Shown piece by piece: positions 1 to 8,612 of a DNA stretch of 64,000 nucleotides. A model generated the notes under the pieces. That model saw nothing but the letters and a program-made list of their open reading frames with translations, ran no database searches and was not told the origin of the DNA. The stretch spans positions 682,001 to 746,000 of the forward strand of contig NZ_FOYX01000002.1 of NCBI RefSeq assembly GCF_900112245.1, given 5' to 3'. Made by a program: the position numbers and the translations under genes. How positions within the stretch are numbered: the first letter of the stretch is position 1; each line of letters opens with the position of its first letter. Source of the DNA: Maribacter stanieri. Lineage in GTDB: Bacteria; Bacteroidota; Bacteroidia; Flavobacteriales; Flavobacteriaceae.

Positions 1-409
1 ATTCTTTAGGAGCTAATTTTTTATAACTCGTTTCTCCATACACCTCACCTTTTGCATTCATAACTACAACAAAAGGAAATACTCCGTTTCTATTATACTT
101 TTCTGCTAATGCCTTGTTCTTATTCAATTGCTCTTCTGGTAATGCATTACTTTTTCTGCGCGGAAAATCTGCTTGTAGCATTACATAATGCTCTTTGGCA
201 TAAGCTTTAAACTCATTTGTAGCCCATACATCCCTATCTAACTTAATACATGGAGCACACCAATCTGAGCCTTGAAAAACCAATATAATTGGCAGGTCTT
301 TAGATTTAGCCATTTCTTGTGCTTTATTAAAATCGGTTTGCCAGTCTTGTGCAAACGATGAACCTAATCCTGTTACTACAAACAATACTAGCACTATATA
401 TTTTTTCAT
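1..409 (-). CDS. Thioredoxin-fold protein, secreted (3' end cut off by window edge)
   Basis: The minus-strand frame opens with ATG at 409-407 and stays open to base 1, so only the N-terminal part (about 136 residues) is present. It starts with a hydrophobic signal peptide (MKKYIVLVLFVVTG, then a likely cut after SFA). A WCAPC redox motif follows a GSDW context at about residue 50, which is typical of small periplasmic thioredoxin-like proteins of Bacteroidota. Later residues (GVFPFVVVMNAKGEVYG) fit the cis-proline strand of the fold. It probably acts as an envelope disulfide reductase or thiol chaperone. The partner is not visible. It lies downstream of the metal-efflux genes on the same strand, 94 bases after them, so co-transcription is possible but unproven. 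Confidence 0.82.
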   Translation of the reverse strand, partial: MKKYIVLVLFVVTGLGSSFAQDWQTDFNKAQEMAKSKDLPIILVFQGSDWCAPCIKLDRDVWATNEFKAYAKEHYVMLQADFPRRKSNALPEEQLNKNKALAEKYNRNGVFPFVVVMNAKGEVYGETSYKKLAPKE

Positions 410-503
410 ATCTTTTATAAATTGGACTTAACATAAGTCAATAATTATACCCAAACCTTTCTTTTAAAACCAAATTACGCTAAAACTAAAAAGGAATAAT
501 CAT

Positions 504-1646
504 TTACTCTCCTATCAGGCTAAACGCACCTTTTGTTAAAAATTGTGTTCCCTGCTCAAAAATCACCTTTTCACCTAAGGCACTCATATCCTGATAACTG
601 CCTTGAACTTTTACCGGTACCTGTTTAAAGTAATAACTACCCTCTTTTGTATCATCTAAAACTAATACATAAGATTGGTCATCAATTACACCGATAGCAT
701 CTGTAGGCAATGCCATTTGTTTGGATGAATCTGTAATAATATTCGCCTCTACAAACATTCCTGTTAGAAAATTAGCTGCCTCTTCATCCTCTAAATGAGC
801 GTGAACTTTAATTGTTCTATTCTCATCAATTGAAGTACCCACTAAATGAATTTCTGCCTTGAAAGTTTCTGTTGATGATTCTGGTATTTTAAACGCTACC
901 AGTTGCCCTTTCTTCACTTTCAAAATATCCTTCTCAAAAACAGACAACTCTAAATGAATATGGTCGTTGTTGATGATTTCCATGATTGAAACCGACGGCG
1001 AAACGAATGTTCCTCTAGATACATTTACTTTGGTAATACTTCCCGCTATTGGTGCAAAAATGGATGCTTCCGAACTTATATTACCTTTTTCAACTTGTTC
1101 TGCTGAAATATTTAACATGGCTAATTGCTTACGTAGCCCATCATATTTTGCGACCGCTGTTTTATAGTCGCTCTCTGCTTTAAGAAAGCTTTTCTGTGAA
1201 GATATTTTTTCTTCAACCATAGTTTGCTGGCGGTCATACTCAGCCTTTAAATAACTTAGTTGACCATTCACCTCCATATATTCTTGCTGTAAGGCTACAA
1301 ACTCCGGATTTTCAATAGTCACCAATAATTGACCTTTACGAACCTTATCCCCTATTAACAACGGTGTTTTTTTAATATAACCGCCCATTGTGGCACTAAC
1401 TACTGCTCTATTTTCTGGCGGCACATCAATCATACCTGAGGTAGTAATCGATATAGGAAATTCCATTTCCTTTATGACATCTAACTCCATATTGTTCTGA
1501 TCAAATTGTGCTTTAGAAATTTGAATTCGGTCATCAGCTTTTCCTTCTGACGCACCATTTTCGTTGGATTGTTTTTCTGCTTCTCCACAACTTGATAGTA
1601 TCACAAAAATGAATAAGGCTAAAATTTTATATATATAGTTTTGCAT
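504..1646 (-). CDS. RND efflux periplasmic adaptor (CusB/CzcB type), lipoprotein
   Basis: This 380-residue protein is the membrane-fusion subunit that links an inner-membrane RND pump to an outer-membrane channel. It begins with a lipoprotein signal ending in a LSSC lipobox (Cys about residue 20). The order of barrel-sandwich half (VVSATMGGYIKKTP, GDKVRKGQLL), a coiled-coil hairpin at about 120-190, the second half (SSEASIFAPIAGSITKVNV) and C-terminal beta-barrel domains is that of the HlyD/CusB family. It sits 10 bases downstream of the CzcA-like pump gene and is surely its partner. The substrate is probably a monovalent or divalent heavy metal. No Met-rich or His-rich N-terminal metal site is evident, so the metal cannot be named. 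Confidence 0.9.
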   Translation of the reverse strand: MQNYIYKILALFIFVILSSCGEAEKQSNENGASEGKADDRIQISKAQFDQNNMELDVIKEMEFPISITTSGMIDVPPENRAVVSATMGGYIKKTPLLIGDKVRKGQLLVTIENPEFVALQQEYMEVNGQLSYLKAEYDRQQTMVEEKISSQKSFLKAESDYKTAVAKYDGLRKQLAMLNISAEQVEKGNISSEASIFAPIAGSITKVNVSRGTFVSPSVSIMEIINNDHIHLELSVFEKDILKVKKGQLVAFKIPESSTETFKAEIHLVGTSIDENRTIKVHAHLEDEEAANFLTGMFVEANIITDSSKQMALPTDAIGVIDDQSYVLVLDDTKEGSYYFKQVPVKVQGSYQDMSALGEKVIFEQGTQFLTKGAFSLIGE

Positions 1647-1656
1647 GATGCAGTAT

Positions 1657-4600
1657 TTATAAGGTTAAGAAATTAATGTTTATAACAGTTTCATTGTACT
1701 CTTTCAATTTATCTAGATAGCCTAATTTTATGTCATAGGCGCTTTCTAAACTCTGTATATATTGATAGAAATCAATTTCACCATTTTTAAAACTAATTTG
1801 AGCGGTTTTTAAAATTTCATCGGATAGCTCAGTGCCCTCATTTTCATAATAATTGAGCGAATTTTGAATCTGTGCAATTTCTTCGAGTAAGATTTCTTGC
1901 TTTGATTTTATTTGAATTTTATAATCAATGGACTCGGTTACCGCCCGTTCATTGGCAATTTTAGAAGCCTTAATTCTAGCGGCTTGACCACTGAATAACA
2001 ACGGAATTTTTAAACCCAATTGATATCCAATAAGGTTATCGTTCAACTCTGAATTTGAACCTTGAAAGTAGGCTACACTTATATCTGGAAGTAATTGCTG
2101 TTTTTCAAAATTACTTTCGGCAGCCATTAATTGCATGTTAGTTTCATAATAGGCAATCTCTGGAGTGCTTTCAACAGTAATAGCTTTCAAATCGATTTTA
2201 AGATTCATTTCTTCAGATAGTTCCAAACTATCCTCAACTTGAATTATTCGCAACAAATTAGCATGTGCTATAGATACCTGCTGAATTGCCTGTTGATAAT
2301 CTAGATTGATTTTTCGCTGTTTTGAAGCTGCGGTAATTTTTTCTAAATAATTGGTTTCGCCCAGTTCAAATTTTCTGGCGGCAACAGATGAAAAATTAGC
2401 ATATAAGCTATCTAAACGTTTGTAAACCCTAACTTTTTCACGGGCAATTTGATACTCGTAATACCCAATAGTCACATCTCTTTCAATAGCCTTACTTTGA
2501 ATATCGAACTCAGTTTGCATCAAATTATTCCTCACCTTATTCACCCTCTTTTGAGAAAAATATTCAGTTGGAAAACGAAAATCTTGTTGTACACCAAAGA
2601 CCTTTAATGGTACGTCATTAATGGCAAGATTATTTTCATCGTATTCATAATACACATGCGTTTTATTAAAATTAATAGCACTGTTAATCATCGATTGAGA
2701 TTCCTCAACTTTTAATTTACCAGCTTTTAAACCCATATTGTTTTCAATAGCTGAGGATAACAATTCATCAAGATTTTGACCTTTTGTTTCTTGTGCAGAT
2801 ACGCCAACAGTTATGAGTAGCGCAATAAACGCTATACCATTTTTCAAAGTTGTTTTAGGAATTGGTTTTTTTGTATTCTCATATTTATCAAAGATGGAAT
2901 ATAGCACAGGTAAAACGACCAAGGTTAATATGGTAGCCGTAAACAAGCCCCCAATTACTACAGTTGCCAATGGTCTTTGTACTTCAGCACCTGCATTTGT
3001 GGATATTGCCATCGGTAAAAAACCTAGAGCAGCTGCAGAAGCGGTAAGCAATACAGCTCTTAATCTATCTTTGGTTCCTTGTTTTATTAACGCATCTAAA
3101 TTATCGAACGAATGCTTTTTCAGTTCTTTAAAATGCTCTATTAAAACGATTCCGTTTAGTACCGCAATACCAAAGAGCGCTATAAAACCAACCCCGGCAG
3201 ATATACTAAATGGCAAACCTCGCATCCATAAAAGTGATACGCCACCAACTGCTGCCAATGGAATTGCAGAATAAATGATTAGCGCTTCTTTTACCGATTT
3301 AAAAGCAAAATAAAGTAGTGTAAAAATGAGCACCAATGCAATTGGCACTGCTATTATAAGACGGTCACGAGCGCTCTGTAAATTTTCGAATTGTCCACCA
3401 TAGGTAATAGTATACCCTGCCAGTAACTTAACTTTCTCATTAATCAATTGCTGAACATCGTCTACTACCGACTGCAAATCGCGGTTACGAACGTTTACAC
3501 CTACTACGGTTCGGCGCTTTGTATCATCCCTAGAAATTTTAGCGGCTCCTTTTTTATAACTGATTTCTGCCAATTCCGTCAAAGGCACTTTACCGCCCAT
3601 TGGTAGGTCTACATAAAGATTTTTGAGGTCATCAATATCTTGTCGCTTCGCTTTATCTAATCGTACTACTAAATCGAATCGCTTTTCTCCCTCAAACACA
3701 CTGCCCGCAGTTTTTCCTGCAAAACCCATGGATACCATATCATTCAATTCTTGAATATTTAACCCAAAACGGGCAATTTTAGCACGATCATAGTTGACGC
3801 TCATTTCTGGTAAGCCAGCAATTTTCTCCACACTAATATCTGCGGCACCTTCTACATTCTTAATCAAATTACCAATCTCACTTCCTTTTTTAGCTAAAAC
3901 ATCTAAATCTGGTCCGAATATTTTAATGGCGATATCTGCCCGAACTCCGGTTATCAGCTCATTAAAACGCATTTCTATAGGTTGGGTAAACTCTACTTCC
4001 ATGCCCGGTATTACAGCCAGGGCTTCTTTAAATTTATCAGCTAGTTCATCTTTGGAAACGGCACTTGTCCATTCCCCTTTTGGAGCCAGTTTAATGATGA
4101 CATCACTTTCTTCCATTGACATTGGATCCGTTGGTACTTCGGCAGCCCCAATTCTAGTAACTACCTGTTGTACTTCTGGAAAATTTTTAAGAAGAATTTT
4201 CTCAATCTCAGTGGTTATTTCTACCGTCTTGCTTAATGACGTTCCCGTTTTTAAAACAGGCTGAATTACAAAATCACCTTCATCTAAAGTTGGCACAAAT
4301 TCACTACCCATAGTACTATACAAGAATATGGCACCTAAAAGAAATACCGATGCAATCCCCAAGACCAATTTCTTACTTTGTAATGCCCAGTCTATAATTG
4401 GTTCATATTTCTTGTTCAACCATTTCATTAGGCGAACCGAAATATTCTTATCAGATTCTTTAGACGGTTTCAAGAAAATTGATGCAGCCACTGGTACATA
4501 CGTAAAACATAATATCATTGCGCCAATTAAAGCGAAACTAAATGTTAGTGCCATAGGCTTAAACATTTTACCTTCCACTCCACTTAAAGATAGAATAGGA

Positions 4601-5994
4601 ATAAAAACGATTAATATTATAAGTTGCCCAAAAATGGCAGAATTCATCATTTTTGATGCCCCATTAAAGGTTATCTCATCTTTTAGCTGTTGTTTTTCAG
4701 ACGTTGCCAGACTATTGATTTCTTGCTGTTTTCTTGTGATTTCAAAGGCTATGAACTCTACAATAATTACCGCACCATCTATAATGATACCGAAATCTAT
4801 AGCTCCTAAACTCATTAAATTGGCATCGACTCCGAATATATACATGAGTGATAATGCGAACAACAGACATAACGGAATTACCGATGCTACCACTAAACCA
4901 GATCTGAAATTACCTAATAGCAATACGACCACAAAGATGACTATCAAGCATCCTAAAATTAAGTTTTCGGTGACCGTAAAAGTGGTTTTCGCTATTAGTT
5001 CGCTTCGCTCTAAAAACGGATTTATATAAACGCCTTTTGGTAGTGACTTTGAAATTTCAGCAACACGTTCTTTAACAGCCTCTATCACTTTTTTAGAGTT
5101 CGCATCTTTTAACATCATCACTTGCCCCATGACCTTCTCACCTTCCCCATTACCGGTTATCGCTCCAAAACGTATGGCACTACCAAAATCTACCGTAGCA
5201 ATATCCTTTATATAGATAGGGACTCCGCCTTCATTTTTCACAACAATATTTCTAATATCATCTAGAGATGTAACCAAACCTTCTCCACGAATAAAAAATG
5301 CCTGATTCACCTTTTCAATATACCCACCTCCAGAAACACTGTTATTACTTTCAAGCGATTTAAAAATATCACTTGCTGTAATATTCATGGCGTTTAACTT
5401 TTGGGTGTTTATAGCGACTTCATACTGTTTTAAAAATCCGCCCCATGTGTTCACCTCAACAACACCTGGTATCCCAGACAATTGGCGTTTAACAACCCAA
5501 TCTTGTATTGTTCTTAAATCTGTAGTGGTATACTCATCTTTATACTCCGGTTCCACCTCTAATATATATTGATAGATCTCACCTAATCCTGTAGTTATGG
5601 GTCCCATTTGTGGAGTGCCAAAACCAGCTGGTATTTTCTCTGAAGCAGAAGCTATTTTTTCGGCAATTAATTGTCTTGGCAAGTATGTTCCTAAATCATC
5701 GTCAAAAACTATGGTTACCACCGATAGACCGAATTTTGACACAGAACGAATTTCCTTAACCCCTGGCAAGTTTGCCATTTCCAATTCTACAGGATAGGTG
5801 ATGAATTGCTCCATATCTTGAGTAGAAAGGTTACGTGAGGTAGTAATGACCTGAACTTGGTTATTCGTTACATCTGGCACTGCCCCAATCGGAATTTGTG
5901 AAAGGGCAAATAGTCCGTAGCCAACTATGAATACGGTAAATAATAGAATAATTAGCTTATTCTTTAAACTGAAATTAATGATATGTGAAAGCAT
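1657..5994 (-). CDS. CzcA/CusA-family heavy-metal RND pump fused to a TolC-type outer-membrane factor
   Basis: At 1445 residues it is about 400 longer than a normal CzcA/CusA pump. Residues 1 to about 1045 are a complete heavy-metal RND transporter: N-terminal TM helix, periplasmic pore domain, and the DFGIIIDGAVIIVE signature of the HME subfamily in TM4 (about residue 400). After the last pump helix there is a basic stretch, a hydrophobic segment ending in VGVSAQ (about 1052-1067) that looks like a former signal peptide, then about 377 residues with the alpha-helical repeat layout of TolC/CusC factors. An inner-membrane pump joined to an outer-membrane channel would need cleavage or an unusual topology. 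Similar fusions are, as far as I recall, common in Flavobacteriia. The adaptor gene follows 10 bases downstream. Confidence 0.9.
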   Translation of the reverse strand: MLSHIINFSLKNKLIILLFTVFIVGYGLFALSQIPIGAVPDVTNNQVQVITTSRNLSTQDMEQFITYPVELEMANLPGVKEIRSVSKFGLSVVTIVFDDDLGTYLPRQLIAEKIASASEKIPAGFGTPQMGPITTGLGEIYQYILEVEPEYKDEYTTTDLRTIQDWVVKRQLSGIPGVVEVNTWGGFLKQYEVAINTQKLNAMNITASDIFKSLESNNSVSGGGYIEKVNQAFFIRGEGLVTSLDDIRNIVVKNEGGVPIYIKDIATVDFGSAIRFGAITGNGEGEKVMGQVMMLKDANSKKVIEAVKERVAEISKSLPKGVYINPFLERSELIAKTTFTVTENLILGCLIVIFVVVLLLGNFRSGLVVASVIPLCLLFALSLMYIFGVDANLMSLGAIDFGIIIDGAVIIVEFIAFEITRKQQEINSLATSEKQQLKDEITFNGASKMMNSAIFGQLIILIVFIPILSLSGVEGKMFKPMALTFSFALIGAMILCFTYVPVAASIFLKPSKESDKNISVRLMKWLNKKYEPIIDWALQSKKLVLGIASVFLLGAIFLYSTMGSEFVPTLDEGDFVIQPVLKTGTSLSKTVEITTEIEKILLKNFPEVQQVVTRIGAAEVPTDPMSMEESDVIIKLAPKGEWTSAVSKDELADKFKEALAVIPGMEVEFTQPIEMRFNELITGVRADIAIKIFGPDLDVLAKKGSEIGNLIKNVEGAADISVEKIAGLPEMSVNYDRAKIARFGLNIQELNDMVSMGFAGKTAGSVFEGEKRFDLVVRLDKAKRQDIDDLKNLYVDLPMGGKVPLTELAEISYKKGAAKISRDDTKRRTVVGVNVRNRDLQSVVDDVQQLINEKVKLLAGYTITYGGQFENLQSARDRLIIAVPIALVLIFTLLYFAFKSVKEALIIYSAIPLAAVGGVSLLWMRGLPFSISAGVGFIALFGIAVLNGIVLIEHFKELKKHSFDNLDALIKQGTKDRLRAVLLTASAAALGFLPMAISTNAGAEVQRPLATVVIGGLFTATILTLVVLPVLYSIFDKYENTKKPIPKTTLKNGIAFIALLITVGVSAQETKGQNLDELLSSAIENNMGLKAGKLKVEESQSMINSAINFNKTHVYYEYDENNLAINDVPLKVFGVQQDFRFPTEYFSQKRVNKVRNNLMQTEFDIQSKAIERDVTIGYYEYQIAREKVRVYKRLDSLYANFSSVAARKFELGETNYLEKITAASKQRKINLDYQQAIQQVSIAHANLLRIIQVEDSLELSEEMNLKIDLKAITVESTPEIAYYETNMQLMAAESNFEKQQLLPDISVAYFQGSNSELNDNLIGYQLGLKIPLLFSGQAARIKASKIANERAVTESIDYKIQIKSKQEILLEEIAQIQNSLNYYENEGTELSDEILKTAQISFKNGEIDFYQYIQSLESAYDIKLGYLDKLKEYNETVININFLTL

Positions 5995-6070
5995 GTTTTC
6001 ATATAAATCAATGTTAAGCGCTCAAATTCACAAAAATGAATTTGAACTAAAAAATTAAAAATCGATTGTA

Positions 6071-6472
6071 TTATGAAATGCGCGGTGGTTGTAAAATACC
6101 TTGTGTATGCAATGAAGATGTTGGTGCCTGATAATAGAAATTGGCAGATTTATAATCTAAAAATTCAACTACATTCAAATCTGACTTATAGATACTAATA
6201 AAAACATCTGCCACACATGTATGAGAAGTACTACTATGATTAAAAGGAAGTTTTTCGTGATCCTTTTTTTCTTCTTGGTGATCTCTTTGATGATCCTCTT
6301 TTAATTCTCCATAATGCTTGGAAAGAAAAACAATCATATTATCTCCATACTGTTCGCTATGAAACTGCGCATGCTCAATTAGTTCGTCTAATTGAACAAT
6401 ATCATCATAATGTACACCAAAGCTTTGCAGCATGATGAGCGATGATAGTAGTATGGAAAACAGCTTATTCAC
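6071..6472 (-). CDS. Small secreted His/Asp/Glu-rich hypothetical protein of the efflux locus
   Basis: This 133-residue protein has a short N-terminal hydrophobic signal (MNKLFSILLSSLIMLQSFG) and a central charged tract rich in His, Asp, Glu and Lys (about residues 75-95, DHQRDHQEEKKDHEK). The C-terminus is YYQAPTSSLHTQGILQPPRI(S). It lies 76 bases upstream of the CzcA-like gene on the same strand and is probably the first gene of the metal-efflux operon. A periplasmic metal-binding or metal-sensing accessory role is inferred from the His-rich tract and the context. I do not recognise a named family with certainty, and no catalytic motif is visible. Confidence 0.6.
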   Translation of the reverse strand: MNKLFSILLSSLIMLQSFGVHYDDIVQLDELIEHAQFHSEQYGDNMIVFLSKHYGELKEDHQRDHQEEKKDHEKLPFNHSSTSHTCVADVFISIYKSDLNVVEFLDYKSANFYYQAPTSSLHTQGILQPPRIS

Positions 6473-6543
6473 TTAAGTAAAATTAATAAAATTATTAATA
6501 TAGCACGCCTTAGTTAGGGATACAAAGCCAATTCATATTCATT

Positions 6544-7488
6544 CTAATTGGCTAAATGATAAATATCTCTTAGCACAGAAATAACCATGCCTTCATCATA
6601 GGTCTCTAAATCATACCTAATACGGAGTTTGGTACCCAATGGTGCATAATAATACACTCGCCACGAATCTGCCTCCCCTAACCCAATACATCCGTTAGAA
6701 TATGCTTTTCCTAATGTTTTAGGGTTTGTAGTGGGATGAATCATTTGTCCATTTCTAACATTATTGATTTCAGTTTCTATCCAAGGAATTTGCGGCATCA
6801 TTGTAGTCTTTTCATCATCTCTTCTGGTTACGTAAAAACGCTTTCCATTTACAGGATTATAAAAATCTGGATGCTTAACATGTTTAACAATAGTACCTTT
6901 TCCTGTTTTCGTTCTTAAATCTGTTACTCGGTCACCAAATTTTAAATACCGTTCTCTAAATTGCCCTACTCTTACCGGAAACTCGTATAACAAAATAGAA
7001 TCTTGAAAGATGCGTAATTTATACTCAGGTATATTCACATCAATTTCTGTATTAGAAAATGCTTCCAATAATTTACAGGCACTGAGTGAATCTGGAATAG
7101 TTAATTGACTTCCTTTTGGTAGCACTATCATTTGCTTTTGGTCATATACAAATGAATCGCGAGCCATCATTCTATAATAATCAGTGTTTTCAAGTGTATC
7201 AATAATCCAAGGATTATTGCGCACCAATAGATGTTCAGATAAATCATAAGGTACAATAGAATCATATTTACCAACCACAGAATCCATGAACTGAAAATAC
7301 TTTCCTACCCTTATATCTTTTGAAATCTGTATGAGTGTTGGTTCATTAACTAACTTTTGGTACACCAGTGTTATTCCTGTACTGTCTATTTGAGCTGTTT
7401 CTAAATTTGATTGTTTTTTTGACTGACAAGAATTAAGAAAGACCAAAGAAAAAATAAGGGTCATTAAATATATAAGTCTGATTTTCAT
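6544..7488 (-). CDS. L,D-transpeptidase (YkuD domain) lipoprotein
   Basis: This 314-residue lipoprotein (lipobox FLNSC, Cys about residue 21) carries a YkuD catalytic domain in its C-terminal half. The key residues are visible as MIHPTTNP followed by KAYSNGCIGLGEADSW: the conserved His, then S-x-G-C with the nucleophilic Cys. Family members cross-link meso-diaminopimelate residues of peptidoglycan (3-3 links) or attach proteins to it in the periplasm. The residues before the domain (about 40-160) form a region typical of Bacteroidota versions. The gene starts 2 bases after the stop of the LOG-family gene, so the two are probably co-transcribed. Whether it works on peptidoglycan cross-links or on another acceptor cannot be told. 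Confidence 0.87.
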   Translation of the reverse strand: MKIRLIYLMTLIFSLVFLNSCQSKKQSNLETAQIDSTGITLVYQKLVNEPTLIQISKDIRVGKYFQFMDSVVGKYDSIVPYDLSEHLLVRNNPWIIDTLENTDYYRMMARDSFVYDQKQMIVLPKGSQLTIPDSLSACKLLEAFSNTEIDVNIPEYKLRIFQDSILLYEFPVRVGQFRERYLKFGDRVTDLRTKTGKGTIVKHVKHPDFYNPVNGKRFYVTRRDDEKTTMMPQIPWIETEINNVRNGQMIHPTTNPKTLGKAYSNGCIGLGEADSWRVYYYAPLGTKLRIRYDLETYDEGMVISVLRDIYHLAN

Positions 7489-7490
7489 TA

Positions 7491-8267
7491 TTATAGGTTA
7501 TTATTTTTATAATTTCTTTCAGTTTCTCCAAACCACCATCTTTTCCGCATTGGTTTCTTAATAAGTCCAAATCGTTTAACGGCATGTTCTTTAAGGTGCG
7601 CTTTCATTTCTTCAACCGAATCTGTCAAGAACATTAAATCCATATCCTCTTTTGAAATACTTTCATTGTCTGCCATGGTCTTTATATGGTGGTATAGTTC
7701 TTTATGATATTCTTTACCAATAACCACTACCGGAAAGTTGTGAATCATTTTAGTCTGTATCAACGTTACTGCTTCAAAAAGCTCATCCAGCGTTCCAATA
7801 CCACCTGGCAACACAACAAATGCATATGAATATTTCAGCAGTAAAAATTTACGTACAAAGAAGTAAGGTATGTTGATCCACTTATGTAAATAGGGGTTCG
7901 GTTTTTGTTCATGCGGTAATATAATATTACACCCAATAGAATAACCATTGTTTAGGTAAGCACCTTTATTAGCCGCTTCCATAATACCTGGTCCGCCACC
8001 GGTCATAACAGCAAAACCCATTTCAGATAATGCTTTACCTACTTCTTCTGCCTGTTTGTAGTAGACATTATCTTCCTTAAAACGAGCAGAACCAAAAACG
8101 GTTACACAAGGTCCAATAAAGTGTAATTTTCTGAATGCTCTAATAAACTGATATTGTACCTTAAACGTAAACCACAATTCTTTAAACCTACTTCTAGGAC
8201 CATCAAGAAAAGCACGTTCTTCTGTTAAAAATTGTGGTGCAGGGTCTTTTTTAAACTTTTCGCTCAT
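7491..8267 (-). CDS. LOG-family nucleotide 5'-monophosphate phosphoribohydrolase-like protein
   Basis: The 258-residue product contains the two LOG signatures: GGGPGIMEAANKGA in the first Rossmann half and LPGGIGTLDELFEA as the catalytic PGGxGTxxE motif. Such proteins hydrolyse nucleoside 5'-monophosphates (cytokinin-activating type) or act in nucleotide recycling. I chose the ATG at 8267 (MSEKFKKDP) and not the in-frame ATG at 8330. The extra 21 residues of the longer form would be encoded inside two perfect inverted repeats and look unlike the family. The gene is divergent from pta and is followed 2 bases later by the L,D-transpeptidase gene. The physiological substrate is not predictable from sequence. 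Confidence 0.87.
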   Translation of the reverse strand: MSEKFKKDPAPQFLTEERAFLDGPRSRFKELWFTFKVQYQFIRAFRKLHFIGPCVTVFGSARFKEDNVYYKQAEEVGKALSEMGFAVMTGGGPGIMEAANKGAYLNNGYSIGCNIILPHEQKPNPYLHKWINIPYFFVRKFLLLKYSYAFVVLPGGIGTLDELFEAVTLIQTKMIHNFPVVVIGKEYHKELYHHIKTMADNESISKEDMDLMFLTDSVEEMKAHLKEHAVKRFGLIKKPMRKRWWFGETERNYKNNNL

Positions 8268-8291
8268 AGTACAAACTACATTGTTATATGA

Positions 8292-8319
8292 ATCGAAAGT
8301 AGTGTAAACTACTTTCGAT
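8292..8319. repeat. Perfect inverted repeat, 12-bp arms, 4-base loop
   Basis: Arms ATCGAAAGTAGT (8292-8303) and ACTACTTTCGAT (8308-8319) flank GTAA. The repeat lies 25 bases upstream of the LOG start codon, so it would be in its 5' leader. It could be an operator or an RNA hairpin. No function is shown. Confidence 0.6.
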
Positions 8320-8323
8320 AAAA

Positions 8324-8360
8324 ATGACAATGCTCATACCTATTCTATGAGCATTGTCAT
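8324..8360 (-). terminator. Perfect hairpin, 15-bp stem, with T-run on the minus strand
   Basis: Arms ATGACAATGCTCATA (8324-8338) and its complement (8346-8360) enclose a 7-base loop. On the minus strand the stem is followed by TTTTTAT, the layout of an intrinsic terminator. It stands upstream of the LOG gene and not after any annotated minus-strand gene, so it is either a leader attenuator of that gene or the end of an unannotated minus-strand transcript. Confidence 0.5.
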
Positions 8361-8612
8361 GTTTAAATGAGCCTATGGTAATTAAATTTGCCTTTGTTTA
8401 TTTAGTTATAATTCAGATTTGAAAACTTAAAACAATTTAAATTAACCTTGTTTCAAATAAGAAAACGAGACTGTTGTCGCAATAACATTACTTATATTTA
8501 TATCTAAAACCTTATAAAATTTAAAATAATCTAGAACTTTAAATTTAGTGTCAGATTTTAACAAGCACACCTTATTTTTAAAGGTTTAATAAACACATAT
8601 AACCATTAACAC

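Larger units (their letters stand above)
8268..8612. other. Divergent intergenic region between the LOG gene and pta
   Basis: These 345 AT-rich bases separate two divergently transcribed genes and should hold both promoters. I see no ORF of note. Two perfect hairpins lie next to each other at 8292-8319 and 8324-8360 (listed separately). The remaining part up to pta shows no clear Bacteroidota -7 box (TAnnTTTG). Confidence 0.6.

Noticed and set aside
4328..5029. Long open frame (233 codons) on the plus strand inside the CzcA-TolC gene
   Set aside because: It is antisense to the well-supported pump gene, its product has no domain and odd composition, and other similar frames lie opposite most large genes here.
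8268..8330. An extended N-terminus of the LOG protein starting at 8330
   Set aside because: The extra residues do not resemble the family and would be encoded within two perfect inverted repeats. The ATG at 8267 fits better.
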